NCBI RefSeq assembly: GCF_031877795.1
Contig: NC_133939.1
Location: 8,723,698-8,787,697, forward strand
Length of the DNA stretch: 64,000 nucleotides
Direction of reading: 5' to 3'
Source of the DNA: Strix aluco
Taxonomy: Eukaryota > Chordata > Aves > Strigiformes > Strigidae
Position numbers and translations under genes: made by a program. Within the stretch, counting starts at the first letter, position 1. Each line of letters begins with the position of its first letter. This document shows positions 54,400 through 64,000 of the stretch, piece after piece. The notes below the pieces were generated by a model. It worked only from the letters and a program-made list of their open reading frames with translations. It had not been told where the DNA came from and searched no databases.

Positions 54400-54625
54400 T
54401 TCCAGTCCTTCATTATCTTCTGAGTGCAGAGTCTAATGATCTGAAGTTTCCGTGCTGCAATTCAAGCCTGTTACTTCTTGTCCTGTCTTTCTTTTCCTGT
54501 CTTTGGGTATGGATGATAGTGTGCCCTCATTCCTTGAGCAGCAGCCTTTCATGTTTGTGTTCTTATGCCAAGTGGAGTCTCTGTTTGCTGTCACATAAGG
54601 AAAAGCTCCTAGTCTTCTCCACCAC
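54400..54625 (-). repeat. Degenerate CR1 fragment, reverse orientation
   Basis: On the plus strand the order 'ttcaagcctgttacttcttgtcctgtc', then 'agcagcctttcatg', then 'cctagtcttctcc' follows the reverse complement of the conserved internal part of bird CR1 elements ('...gttaccccttgtcctatc...gccttctcttctcc'). It is highly diverged and probably an old insertion. Recognition is by eye. Confidence 0.45.
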
Positions 54626-56911
54626 TAAGAACTCTGGAATATGTACTGTCATCTATTGCATTCCCATTTCTATTTAATGATGACTGAAGCACAGCAGTGT
54701 GAGATATAATTAAAGCAAGTGTGGTATTTAGAGAATAACTGACAAAATTTTTGCAGCTATTGAAAAGCTTGTCTGGTTAATTTTATTTAAAATCTCATTT
54801 TCACAAAATTATTTCTTCTAATCTTCACCATCTGCATAAGAAGTATAATCAGCAAGCTGAATTTAAAATATCTGCAACCTCTGCCCTTCAAATCAATCAC
54901 AAATTAAACCTGAAAAGAATGTGTTCTAGTGGAAAAAAACTTTCCAAAGAAATCTTTTCTATTAATCTCTCCCCACTGAGGCAAAATATGTACCCTTGCT
55001 TAAAAACAATACAAATAAATGTAATTTAACAACTTTTTTGGTGACATTTTATCTGCCTTCATCAGATCTTGAAGTAAATGCTGATTTAGAAACCTCAGAC
55101 TTATTGCCAGATGGCAATGGAGTAGATGTCTTTCACAAGCAGCAAATCAGCAGAGTACATAGGATATTCATGGAAAATTTGAAAGACATTCCGTGCACAT
55201 AGTGCCTAGGTGACCCTTCAGAGCTTAGTGAAAGTTAGCATCTTAGGAACTAGCCACAGAACATTTCTGGTAGGAGCATTTTAAACATTTTTCTACAGTG
55301 TTTGCCTGCAGTGTTGCTTTTTTCTTTTAACAGGTGATAAGAAAATGCTAGTTCCCTTTTAGGGAGAAGAACTGGTTCAATGCAAAGGATTTTTAGAAAT
55401 TCCACCATAAACATTTCTTACATACACTTTCATCACTGTCATTTGAAAAGTCCAGTGTCAGGTGATGGTACTGACTCTTTGCCCAGTACTGTACTCCCTA
55501 AGAAGTGCTTTCATTATAGTACAGGCTTTTCTGTTTTCTGGATCAGAAGGTTGCTGGTAAATTCCCTTCCTGTTAGCTGTATTTGAGTAATATTCTTTAC
55601 AAGGAAAAGAATCAATGCAAATGGTAATCCTTCAAAACAGCTGAGTCAGCAGTGCATGCCAGAGGGCCGAAAAAATGTGAATTAATGTTCTCTGATTTAC
55701 CGGTGAAGTCCATTCCTCCAGTGCAAGTATTTAATCTGCTGACAAGAAGATAAGGGACTTTGTACAGCTTAGAGACCAACCTAACATCACAAATATGATA
55801 CAAACAAGTATACCTTTGGAAGTAATTATAGTGCAACATAATGAATATCTCCTCTGTCTCCAGTTATGTGCATACAGTTGTAAAGGATCCTGCAAGATCT
55901 TGCCTATCAGTATGTGCAGGAAGAAAATGTTTGGAGCATAAAAAAACTTGCACAGTTTCTCATTCCCTGTTAAAAACTCTGGAAAAAAATAGGGTCAGAT
56001 CCAGTTTTCTCCTAATCAGTCTACTCAAGTCCCCAGTTGCCTACTTCGTTTACTTCCCAACCATATCCATTAAATAAAACTAGTAAACATAATAAGAAAT
56101 CAATTGAGGAATGCTTGCTTTCCATCTTCAAACTCACCATTTGTGAATTAATGATAGTTCTTTGTGATATATGAAAGCTTTTCCTTTGTTTTATGATTTG
56201 GTGTGAAGTTATGAAACCCTGTGTTGAGCAGGCTTACACCTGGCAAGAACCAGCTATGAGAAATGTCACTGATTAAAACATGCACATTTTATTTCCTAGT
56301 GATTACTTTGTTCTGATAACAAAGCTTAATGAACTGTGGTACTTCTTAACCTAGTAACTAGCATAGACTTAGAAATAGGAATTAAATATGTTTCCACTGG
56401 AAAGTGCAGGTCAGGGCTGAATAATTAAAAAGGAGTTTACCAACTCGAAGTGCAGTTTCTTCTGTGCGAACTAACATTAGAGCGTTGTTCAGTTGAAGTA
56501 TACAGGAAGTTTTATACCAGGTCAAACTTTATCAGGAGAAGCAAAGTCCAGTTCATAAAAATCCTACATCTGCACTTATATGCCCATGGCCAGGTAAGTA
56601 TTAGTGACATATTAATCAGATTTGGGTTTTTGCAGATGTAACCTTGTTTTCAGCTGGGAGACTGTCTCGCTCCTTTCCTATCCTGAGCTATTGACAGTGA
56701 GTAGGCTAAGCAGCAGGTGGGGATGGGGAGAAAGCATATGTTCCTCCATTTCTGCAAAGTTTTTTTCCACATCATTTCTCTATTCCCTACCACTGATCTG
56801 TTTAGTGAATTTCCACTCCTCCCATACTAAACAGAAGATGGGGGCCTATGGACAAGAGGGAATTGAAATGGTGATAAAGTTTATGTGAAAGCTTAAATGT
56901 CTGCAAGGCAA

Positions 56912-57010
56912 TGTTGTAGGGAAGACAGTATATTTTATTAGAATAATTCATATAGTTGGGAGAAAACAGATGAGCTTTTGGGCATACAAGCCCTTCTTCA
57001 GTTCTGCAGA
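56912..57010 (-). repeat. Ancient amniote interspersed repeat carrying AATAAA
   Basis: Read on the minus strand: 'ctgaagaagggct', then 'gcccaaaagctcatctg', then 'tctaataaaatatactg'. This follows a widespread amniote repeat with the order 'ctgaagaagagct...cgaaagcttgtctct...tccaataaaagatatta'. The family name is not assigned. It contains AATAAA on the minus strand (56934-56939), about 1 kb downstream of the RBP2 stop codon, so it might serve as an RBP2 poly(A) signal. Confidence 0.5.
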
Positions 57011-57996
57011 ACGTGTGCACACATTTTGTTGAATAATTTTGGTTTCCATCTACTGAAGTAGTGCTCACCATCCATGGTTGACTTAAACTTGCCTTTGGCA
57101 AAGGACGTGAATTCTTTTGAGAAACCCTAAATAAAACTGAGAAGGGTTGTATGGAAATGGCTTTTCTTTTTAAAGCCTCTGAAAGGTAGGTACATGGTGA
57201 AGATTGCAGCATGCTGGGTACTCTTTATGCACAGGGTACATGCTGTCTGTGCATACTCTGCAGTTTTCCTCTTATAGCCATAAGTATGCCTTAGTTTTCA
57301 TATCATGGAGCAACTCTTGAATGTGGAGATGGCATCAGATGGTGGACTTCTCCACTGTGATTGTTAGTAGGATGCCATTTCTAACTGCAGGTTAGCAGCA
57401 TTGTCACTGATCCACGTTAGGACCATATTAAGGAGCTACAGCCATGAGACATTTATCAGGTGATAACTACTAGCAGCTATAGACCTGGGCCAAATTCAAA
57501 TGAATAACCTAGATGTGAAAGGCCATGTATCGTGTTCAGTGAACCATTCTGTTGCCTGAGACTGTGGACTTAGTGATCCAGGACTAAATTAAATAGAAAC
57601 AGTCCAATGAATGTCCAATTTTACTCAGTCATCCAAATATATTATGATATTACAGCACTGTGGAGAGATATACTGTGGTTGAGATAATTATGACTGCTAA
57701 TTTTCAGCCTTGTTGCTAAAGGACATTCCTCTGGAAATGATTACAAAGATGTATAAAACACTATTTGAAAGACAATTACTTTTACTTAACTCCAGACTGA
57801 AAGGCAAAGGAATTTATGATGTTTGTAACTGTTTGATGTTATTTCTATAAAACGTGTTTGTTTCCATAAACAGGCACAAAATACATTCACATAGCAGTGT
57901 CAAAGAATTATTGCAGATCTGGCTTGGTTCTTCTTTTTAGACAAAATCTAACAGCATAATAGTGTGATGAAGATCTGAGTGGCTTTCTGGTCAATT

Positions 57997-60900
57997 TTAG
58001 TTTTTCTTCTTAAATATCTGATGGCACACCTGGTCTTCACACGTCAGTTCCTACAGTATTAAAACAATTAGTAAGTATATAGTGGTACAAGTTGTATTTT
58101 GCATACACAGCAGACCCCACCACAAATTACTACAACTGAACCACTGCATTAAAAAGGTATTCTTATGAAAAAGAGAACAGAAAGAATGGTGTATTATATG
58201 TAGCCAATCAGCAGGCACACACCACATGTTGCAGTAATTAGATTTTGACACTTGAATTGAGCTCTAAGAAGAATAAACATGAAAAATGCATAAAAATTGC
58301 TCTTTAATGCAAGGCTTTTTCATACTCTGTTATTAAAACAATATACTGTAATAGTTTATAATTCACATGTTACCTCATAATTCGTGAGAAGCAATGAAAC
58401 AAGGAAATAAAAAAAAAAATGGAGGATGCTTTAAAAAGATGAGGACATTTGCTTCAGAGATGTGCCCAGCCATTTTTCAGGGGCCAGAACAATACACCAG
58501 TGTTGCAGCCGACCTCTTAAAGGTTGTCACACCTGCACATTGCAATGCAGTCAATTTTGTTAGTCTTCCGATTAGCCAGCATTCCTGTGCCAAATTAGAC
58601 TTTGAAGTGAGCTGTTAAGAGTTTGGCCAGCAGTTGGCCAAACCTGCAATTGAGTTTCTGAAGACTGCTGTAAGAATCTACCTGGTTTCTCTGTTTCCAC
58701 CAGTCTTAGCCTGAATCCTGGTGCCAGCATGTAGAACCTTTGTTAGGTCAGTCTTTGAATATGTGTTAAATCAGAGTCAAAAAAGTGTACTGAACAGTTG
58801 TCTTTTGGTTAGGCAGCAGATGGTTTTTTAATTCATTGCTTTGACCTTTCAAGCATACAGAGTTGAGGCAATGTGGTGGCCATACCAACTATCTGTAGGG
58901 TAAACTTGTGAAGGGGTAGATATAAATGCAAATCATGAGACAGAACAATGAGCTCTCCTCCATAATCTTTCTGCACCCACCTACTCTCCCAAGAAACTCT
59001 GGAATCATTATAATTATATATCTATTATTTTGGACTTCACTGGCTGTTTATTTCCTTCACAGGCTCTTCTGGCCTTTCTTGGACTCGCACCATTTATCTT
59101 TGGGCTCCAGCTTACTAACTCAGATGTATGAATGTTTTGACTTTTTTATTGTACTAGCACAAAATAACTGCAGTGTAGGTTGTTTGCAGGATCCTCTTGA
59201 GTATCCAGAGGTTTCTGATCTGTATTACAGCATAGTATGCTAAAATTTCATAGTGCTTCTTTCAGAACAAAAAATAGTATTTTTCCTGCAATCTGTCCCA
59301 TACTGTTTTGCTTTTGTTTTCTACCAATGATTATATAAGAACAAGATGATGTTAGAGGTGCAATGTAACGAGAAGGGTTAATAGCTGGAGGGCAGTGGAC
59401 TGGAGCAAAAAAACCACTGCAGGGTTATGACTTAATTGGGAGCAGGAGGAAAGAAATTCAACATTCCTGAGTTGTAGCAGAGGGGGGATTTCCTTAGAGT
59501 TCAGAGATCAGAGCTGTCTAAATAAAGACCATTCTAATGAGAACAAGTAACAAACCCTTTGAAATGGAAAACTGTACTTTGTTGCAGTCTCAGTTACGAG
59601 CTGTGTATCTGTATAGAAGCCCTTACCAGATGCAGTAGGTCTCCTTCAATCCAGTGCTTCCAGCCCCTGTTTTTCTTTTCACCTTTCTGAACGCATACCA
59701 GTTTGTCACCATCCCAGGTCACTATTGTCTGCATGAATCAGATAATTAACTCAGATATGTTAATGAGAAATACATGAAAATAAGCTCAATTCAACAATGA
59801 GAAGACACAATTATAGTTGCTTCCTGCCGTTCCCAATCTTCCTCCTAAAAAACCCCAAAACAGCCATTCAACCAGCCATTCAACCAAAACCATTCAAGAT
59901 GACAACAGCATTTTGATGTGAAGCTTTTACAAGGCTTTGTTGTCATTTCTATGTTTTTCTTCACATACACAAATATGAAGTGTTCATGCTAACTAGTGAA
60001 TTGCTGAGTGAATTAACAGGTACTCATGCAATGTATGCAAGTGGTATTTTTCTTTTCTTGCTTTTAAAGCCATTAATAAAAAGATTATAAGGTTTCATGA
60101 GTGAAGACCTGGGGGCTTATGCCAACTAGTGCCGTGGTAACATCTTTTCTAGCTCTGCATAAAATAACAAGAGGAAGTATATGTTAATATAATCTCATAC
60201 AATAAATTTATTTATATATTTTCATGCATTTTCATGAAAGACCTTTAAAGAGATATGATCATAAGCTGGACAGTGTGCTCTAGCTGACCCTGCTTCAGCA
60301 GAGGGTTTGAACTAGGTGATCTCAAGAGGTCCCTTCCATCCCCAACCATTTAATGATTTGGTGTGATCCAGTCTATCGCTAATAAACAGGGTATTGGATA
60401 TGCTGATTCTTGTCCAGGAGCAGGATGACAATACCTGTAAGGAGAAGTTCTCTTTACAGGCTAAATTCTCTACTCAGATACGCTAGAGTACATTCAAAGC
60501 AATTTTGAATTGTTCTAGATTTGAACCATTGTACTTTAGGGAGACATTTAACCATGTATCACAGGCAAATCTTCATCAGAGACCAGTTGCAGTCAGTGGA
60601 AGTTCAGTTATTAAAAAGCTCCAAGAGTATTGGGAGCTTAATTCATTCTGTAGTTCAGCACTGGATGATTTATTTCTCTTATGAGGGAGCTTTCTATTAA
60701 TAACAAGACAAAACTCATTCCATTTCAGTTAACTTCTTTCTTATTTACAGAAATTTTAAGCTACATGCTCTTTAAATTATCCATGCCCTCTTTACATTTA
60801 AATGTTGCCTAGCAGTTTTATTGCCTTCATCTAACTTCAATGCGTTTGAGGCATTGTTTTGTTAACAAAATGACCAGAATATTCTTTTAGAGCAGTCCAG

Positions 60901-63072
60901 AGAATAATGGCATGACATGCTTCCTCTTCCCTTCTTCTCTTGTTAGAAACAAATACTATAATTTGTTTAGAAAAGAATATTAGGCAAAAATGATTAAACC
61001 AGGTAGGGTTATAATTGTACAAGCTGTGTTTCCTTCCTTCCTTCCTTCCTTCCTTCCTTCCTTCCTTCCTTCCTTCCTTCCTTCCTTCCTTCCTTCCTTC
61101 CTTCCTTCCTTCCTTCCTTCCTTCCTTCCTTCCTTCCTTCCTTCCTTCCTTCCTTCCAAATAATTGATAATAAAGAGGAGAGTCTGCAAGTGAAATGATT
61201 TTGCACAGAAAGGCAATGGCTTTGATAGTGGTAAAGAGCACTAGAGGAGCATTAGTCTATGGATTTAAGGAGTGATGCAACTAATGAGTCCTTAGATCCT
61301 TAGTAATGCTTTCAACTGATCTAAAGAGATGTGGGAGCAATGTTTTAAAGCATAAACTGTCGCAGGAATATGTGCTCACTGAAGGAAGTGATGGGAAGAA
61401 AATTTAGAGATAGGGATATTCAGGATACTGGAAAAAAAATGGGTCATTATTTGATGGCTTGCAGTGCTGTGAGTGAGAAATAATTTGGAAGAAGTCATAG
61501 GAATTACACTGCACAAAGTGGTTTGAGAATGAAAAGTGATCCACAGTGAATCAACAATGTCTTCTGTTAAATTTGTGCCACTGCAGTGAAGGATGATGTG
61601 AGTTCAAATGTAAACATGTCCTTTATGCTGCCAATTTCCTGTGGCAATTGCCAAAACAAAACAGGTCTTGTTGACAGTGAGCTTTGATCTCAGCTTCTCA
61701 GAGTTTGGCAACAAGTTCTGAAACCTTGTTTATTGAGAAGATACTGATGGAAAAAACAGCATATGTTTGGAGAAGAGCAAGAGAGCTGAGAACTGAGTGG
61801 AAGAATAAAACTGTGGTAATTGGCAGAAGAGTTGATATGGGTAGATTCAGTGAATTACGACAAAAGCAGGTGATGCAAGATTGGCAAGACTCTGAAGAGG
61901 ACAGTCAATAGAAATTTAAGGTCTACTGGCCTTTCTACCCTTGAAAATCTTGCTTAAGTATTTTAGGAGTTAGAAGAGAGTAAAACAGAAGCAGTATTGA
62001 TGCAGAAACATGAAGCTGAATTCATTAAGTGAATTTAATTAGTGCTTGTATGTATTCTTTTCCTCACTGATAGTCTTGTTTGAATGCCTCACAGGAACAG
62101 ACTTACTAGTTGACTCTGTCTGTCATAGGAGGTAGGGCATGGGCTAACACACAATATGGTCCTTGATCCAAACGTTACTTGTCCACATATCTCACTGAAA
62201 GGTGTCTGAACATATGCCCACAATTTCCTAGGGGAATTTTGAGCTCAGGTTGCTCCTGTAATCCTAAAAATATTAAAACATTCACTGCTGGGCCTCCTTG
62301 CCTGTCTACCACTACCAGTAGGCCTGCCACCTATATCAGTGGTAGCTTTGGCTTACATTTTTTTCTTGTCCCTTCCCAAAGCTCCCTCAAACTTAATAGC
62401 TGAATGCAGGTTTATTTTTAACATTGTCCAACTGTTAAACTGCCCAACTGAGGTTCAACAGGCTCAGATTAAAAATACTGTGTGAACCTAGCCATTCAAA
62501 ACTGAGAATTTATATTGACACAGAGAAAGTCCTAAATTCAAAGGGATGAATTTACAGTTTCATTAAGAAAGATACATAGGTAGAAGTACAGTTTTGGTAC
62601 TTTCTAAATACATAAAGGTATATCACAGCTGGAAAAATCCCCTACTAGAAAAACTTGTAATTAATGAATGTTCTCACGTATCTGAGTAACCATCCTGATT
62701 TGCATTTATAATAAATGCTTGGAGCAGGAAAGAAAACTGTCTCAAGATGCAAATTATTTCTGCTTTATAAAAATCCTCTGATGTCTGTAAAATATTGGTT
62801 TGGGTTTTTTTTCATGTATTCAGCTGATTTTTGGAACTATTCCCTCCTGGTGCTGACTGTAGTGTAAACAGATATCAGGTACCAAATTTTTACCTTTACC
62901 ACTCGATTATCCAGTCCTTTGGTATGTTCTTCAAACTCCACTCCTATAGTGTAATTCAGTTCATAGTTTCTTAAAGTACTGAGTGTTTTTGTTTTAAAAT
63001 TATCTCCATCTTGAATAATCTCCTTTGTTTGTTTCAAGTGTTTTGCAATCTTACGAGTTGCAAAATCAATGT
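57997..63072 (-). CDS. RBP2: Cellular retinol-binding protein 2, exons 2-4 (5' partial)
   Basis: An intracellular lipid-binding protein of the FABP/CRBP family. In mammals it carries retinol and retinal in the absorptive gut epithelium and presents them to LRAT and retinal reductases. Exon 2 is 62894-63072 (179 bases), exon 3 is 59627-59728 (102 bases) and exon 4 is 57997-58050 (54 bases including TAA). 179 and 102 are the exon lengths typical of CRBP genes, and all phases fit. Exon 2 begins mid-codon, so about 73 coding bases (24 codons plus one base) lie beyond the right edge. The predicted full length is about 135 residues (human is 134). RBP2-type segments are [33 protein letters not shown] and CEDQVC. 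Retained pocket residues include the Trp of NRGW and the Gln of DQVC. One oddity is His instead of Gln in WKHW (codon 59654-59656), which RBP5 and RBP7 also have. RBP7 is the main alternative identity, but exon 2, the C-terminus and the position beside COPB2 favour RBP2. Confidence 0.9.
58051..59626 (-). other. RBP2 intron 3
   Basis: GT-AG intron of 1576 bases between exons 3 and 4. Short reading frames inside (for example 58926-59243, plus strand) show no domain. No repeat or RNA gene was recognised. Confidence 0.8.
60278..60366 (+). repeat. CR1 retroposon, 3' end
   Basis: The segment reads 'ctgcttcagcagagggtttg', then 'actaggtgatctc', then 'aagaggtcccttccatcccc', and ends in short repeats around 'atgatttggtgtga'. 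This is the characteristic 3' terminus of avian/reptilian CR1 LINEs (consensus '...ttggactagatgatctccagaggtcccttccaacc...ttctgtgattctgtga'). Only about 90 bases remain, the usual severe 5' truncation. It lies in RBP2 intron 2, opposite to the gene's direction, and is the strongest clue to the kind of organism. Confidence 0.85.
61029..61157 (+). repeat. (CTTC)n microsatellite, about 32 perfect units
   Basis: 129 bases of uninterrupted TTCC/CTTC repeat; on the minus (RBP2 sense) strand it reads (GAAG)n. It lies in RBP2 intron 2 (59729-62893). The minus-strand reading frame of repeating Glu-Gly-Arg-Lys through this stretch is a by-product of the repeat. Its purity and length suggest a young, highly variable tract whose assembled length may not be exact. 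Confidence 0.97.
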
Positions 63073-64000
63073 CTGCCAAAAAACAGAACAGAGTATCACA
63101 ATGAAAATTCCAATATTTGTTACCAAAAATAAAAAAACACAGCACTTATATTTACACATAATTTTAAAAAAAGCTCCACAAATGATGCTTTTACCTGCAA
63201 CATTTTTCAGAGAAAAAGATAATTTCAAATAAAAATAATCTTTTGTTTGCAAGTAGACTTTCAATTTGAGGATCTTCCATGGATTATAAATTTATTTATT
63301 AACAGGACACCTGTGGGAATGCTGTGAACAAAGCTACAACATACAACCAGTAGTGAATAGATGCTGGCATGTTAAATCACCCGAATCTCCAGTTTTTTCA
63401 GAGAATGTGAAACAACAGGGGCTATTAAGACCTTTTGGCCTCACTCACACATGAAGCTGTGGGATGCCAGGAGTGCTATTACCATCTTATGCCTGGGAGC
63501 CATTCCCTTTTCTAAGCATGCAGTGTAAATTCTGTAGCTCTTAGGCATGTGAGGGTACTGTTATGTGTCCTGCAGGGTTATAAATGTTGGCTACCCCCAA
63601 AAGAAGGATCTCAGAATAATATGCCCTTTCATAAAATAAGCATGTTAGAATGGGTATGTAATCAAGGGGATTTTGGCATGTTACTTTTATGATGAACCTA
63701 TAGTCTGTGGGAGTATACAAGAGGTTAATTAATTAATTAAAAATGAAAATTATACTAATGAATAAAAAAGAAACAATCAAATAAAAGCCTGACTTACTCA
63801 TTATTGCTAGACAGCAGACACAGAAATAAATTGTAGTTTAGATGTTAAAGGGAGACAAATTCAAAGTCAAAAGTCAAAAAAAGTATCAAACTACAGCATT
63901 TGACAGTTCCTGTTTAATATTCTGTCAACATTTTATGCAGTACTGATCTCCTTAACATCCTTATTTTGTTCATGATGAAGACTAACATTATAATGTAAAC
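63073..64000 (-). other. RBP2 intron 1 (5' part outside window)
   Basis: Sequence upstream of exon 2. I looked for exon 1 (start codon and the NFEGYM-type segment followed by a splice donor) on the minus strand and did not find it, so intron 1 extends beyond the window. The stretch contains a short (TTAA)n run near 63725-63739 and nothing else recognisable. Confidence 0.7.

Larger units (their letters stand above)
41060..57990. other. Gene-poor interval between COPB2 and RBP2
   Basis: No reading frame here resembles a known protein, and no chain of splice sites suggests a gene. The interval contains a 10-bp tandem repeat (46097-46136), a nested repeat cluster (46400-46702), an old-repeat-like piece (about 44885-44965), a pair of diverged direct repeats (53541 and 54186), a reverse CR1-like fragment (about 54400-54625) and an old amniote repeat (about 56912-57010). 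The last ~1 kb may include RBP2 3' UTR. The remainder is AT-rich DNA in which I see nothing. Confidence 0.65.

Noticed and set aside
60837-61241. Minus-strand 134-codon frame with Glu-Gly-Arg-Lys repeats
   Set aside because: The repeats are translation of the CTTC microsatellite, inside an RBP2 intron. There is no sign of a gene.
1-64000. A previously undescribed biological system
   Set aside because: The window is explained by three well-known vertebrate genes, their introns and promoters, and repeat-poor intergenic DNA. I found no gene cluster, CRISPR-like array, viral gene or unusual coding system that would support a novel system claim.

Overview
The window is vertebrate nuclear DNA, most likely from a bird. 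Three genes with vertebrate exon-intron structure and GT-AG introns can be read. The introns are compact: the whole COPB2 coding region spans about 16 kb. Recognisable interspersed repeats are sparse, no mammalian Alu or L1 is visible, and the clearest repeat is the 3' end of a CR1 retroposon (about 60278-60366), the typical avian/reptilian LINE. A non-avian reptile is not excluded.

Layout: 1-17040 is an AT-rich intergenic stretch with no convincing gene. A CpG-island promoter (about 17050-17850) starts MRPS22 (+ strand, 8 coding exons, 17430-23572, 338 aa), a mitochondrial small-ribosomal-subunit protein. About 0.5 kb separates its poly(A) signal from that of COPB2, which converges on it from the - strand (22 coding exons, 40542 down to 24374, 912 aa). 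COPB2 encodes beta'-COP of the COPI vesicle coat. It starts in a second CpG island (about 40130-41050) that carries an ETS site and two TCTCGCGAGA-type elements. From 41060 to about 57990 lies a gene-poor interval with old repeats. The right end holds exons 2-4 of RBP2 (- strand, 63072 down to 57997), cellular retinol-binding protein 2. Its first exon lies beyond the right edge of the window. The order MRPS22(+)-COPB2(-)-RBP2(-) matches the conserved amniote order known from human chromosome 3q23.

The genes are not functionally linked: two are housekeeping genes with CpG-island promoters (mitochondrial translation, Golgi-ER transport) and one is a tissue-restricted lipid-binding protein gene with no CpG island in view. 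I see no operon-like, mobile or defence system. The observations most worth following up are: a His in RBP2 at the position of the retinol-contacting Gln108; a COPB2 first coding exon containing only the start codon; a YY1-type element sitting on the MRPS22 start codon; paired TCTCGCGAGA elements in the COPB2 promoter; an unclassified nested repeat at 46.4-46.7 kb; and an uninterrupted 129-bp CTTC microsatellite inside RBP2.
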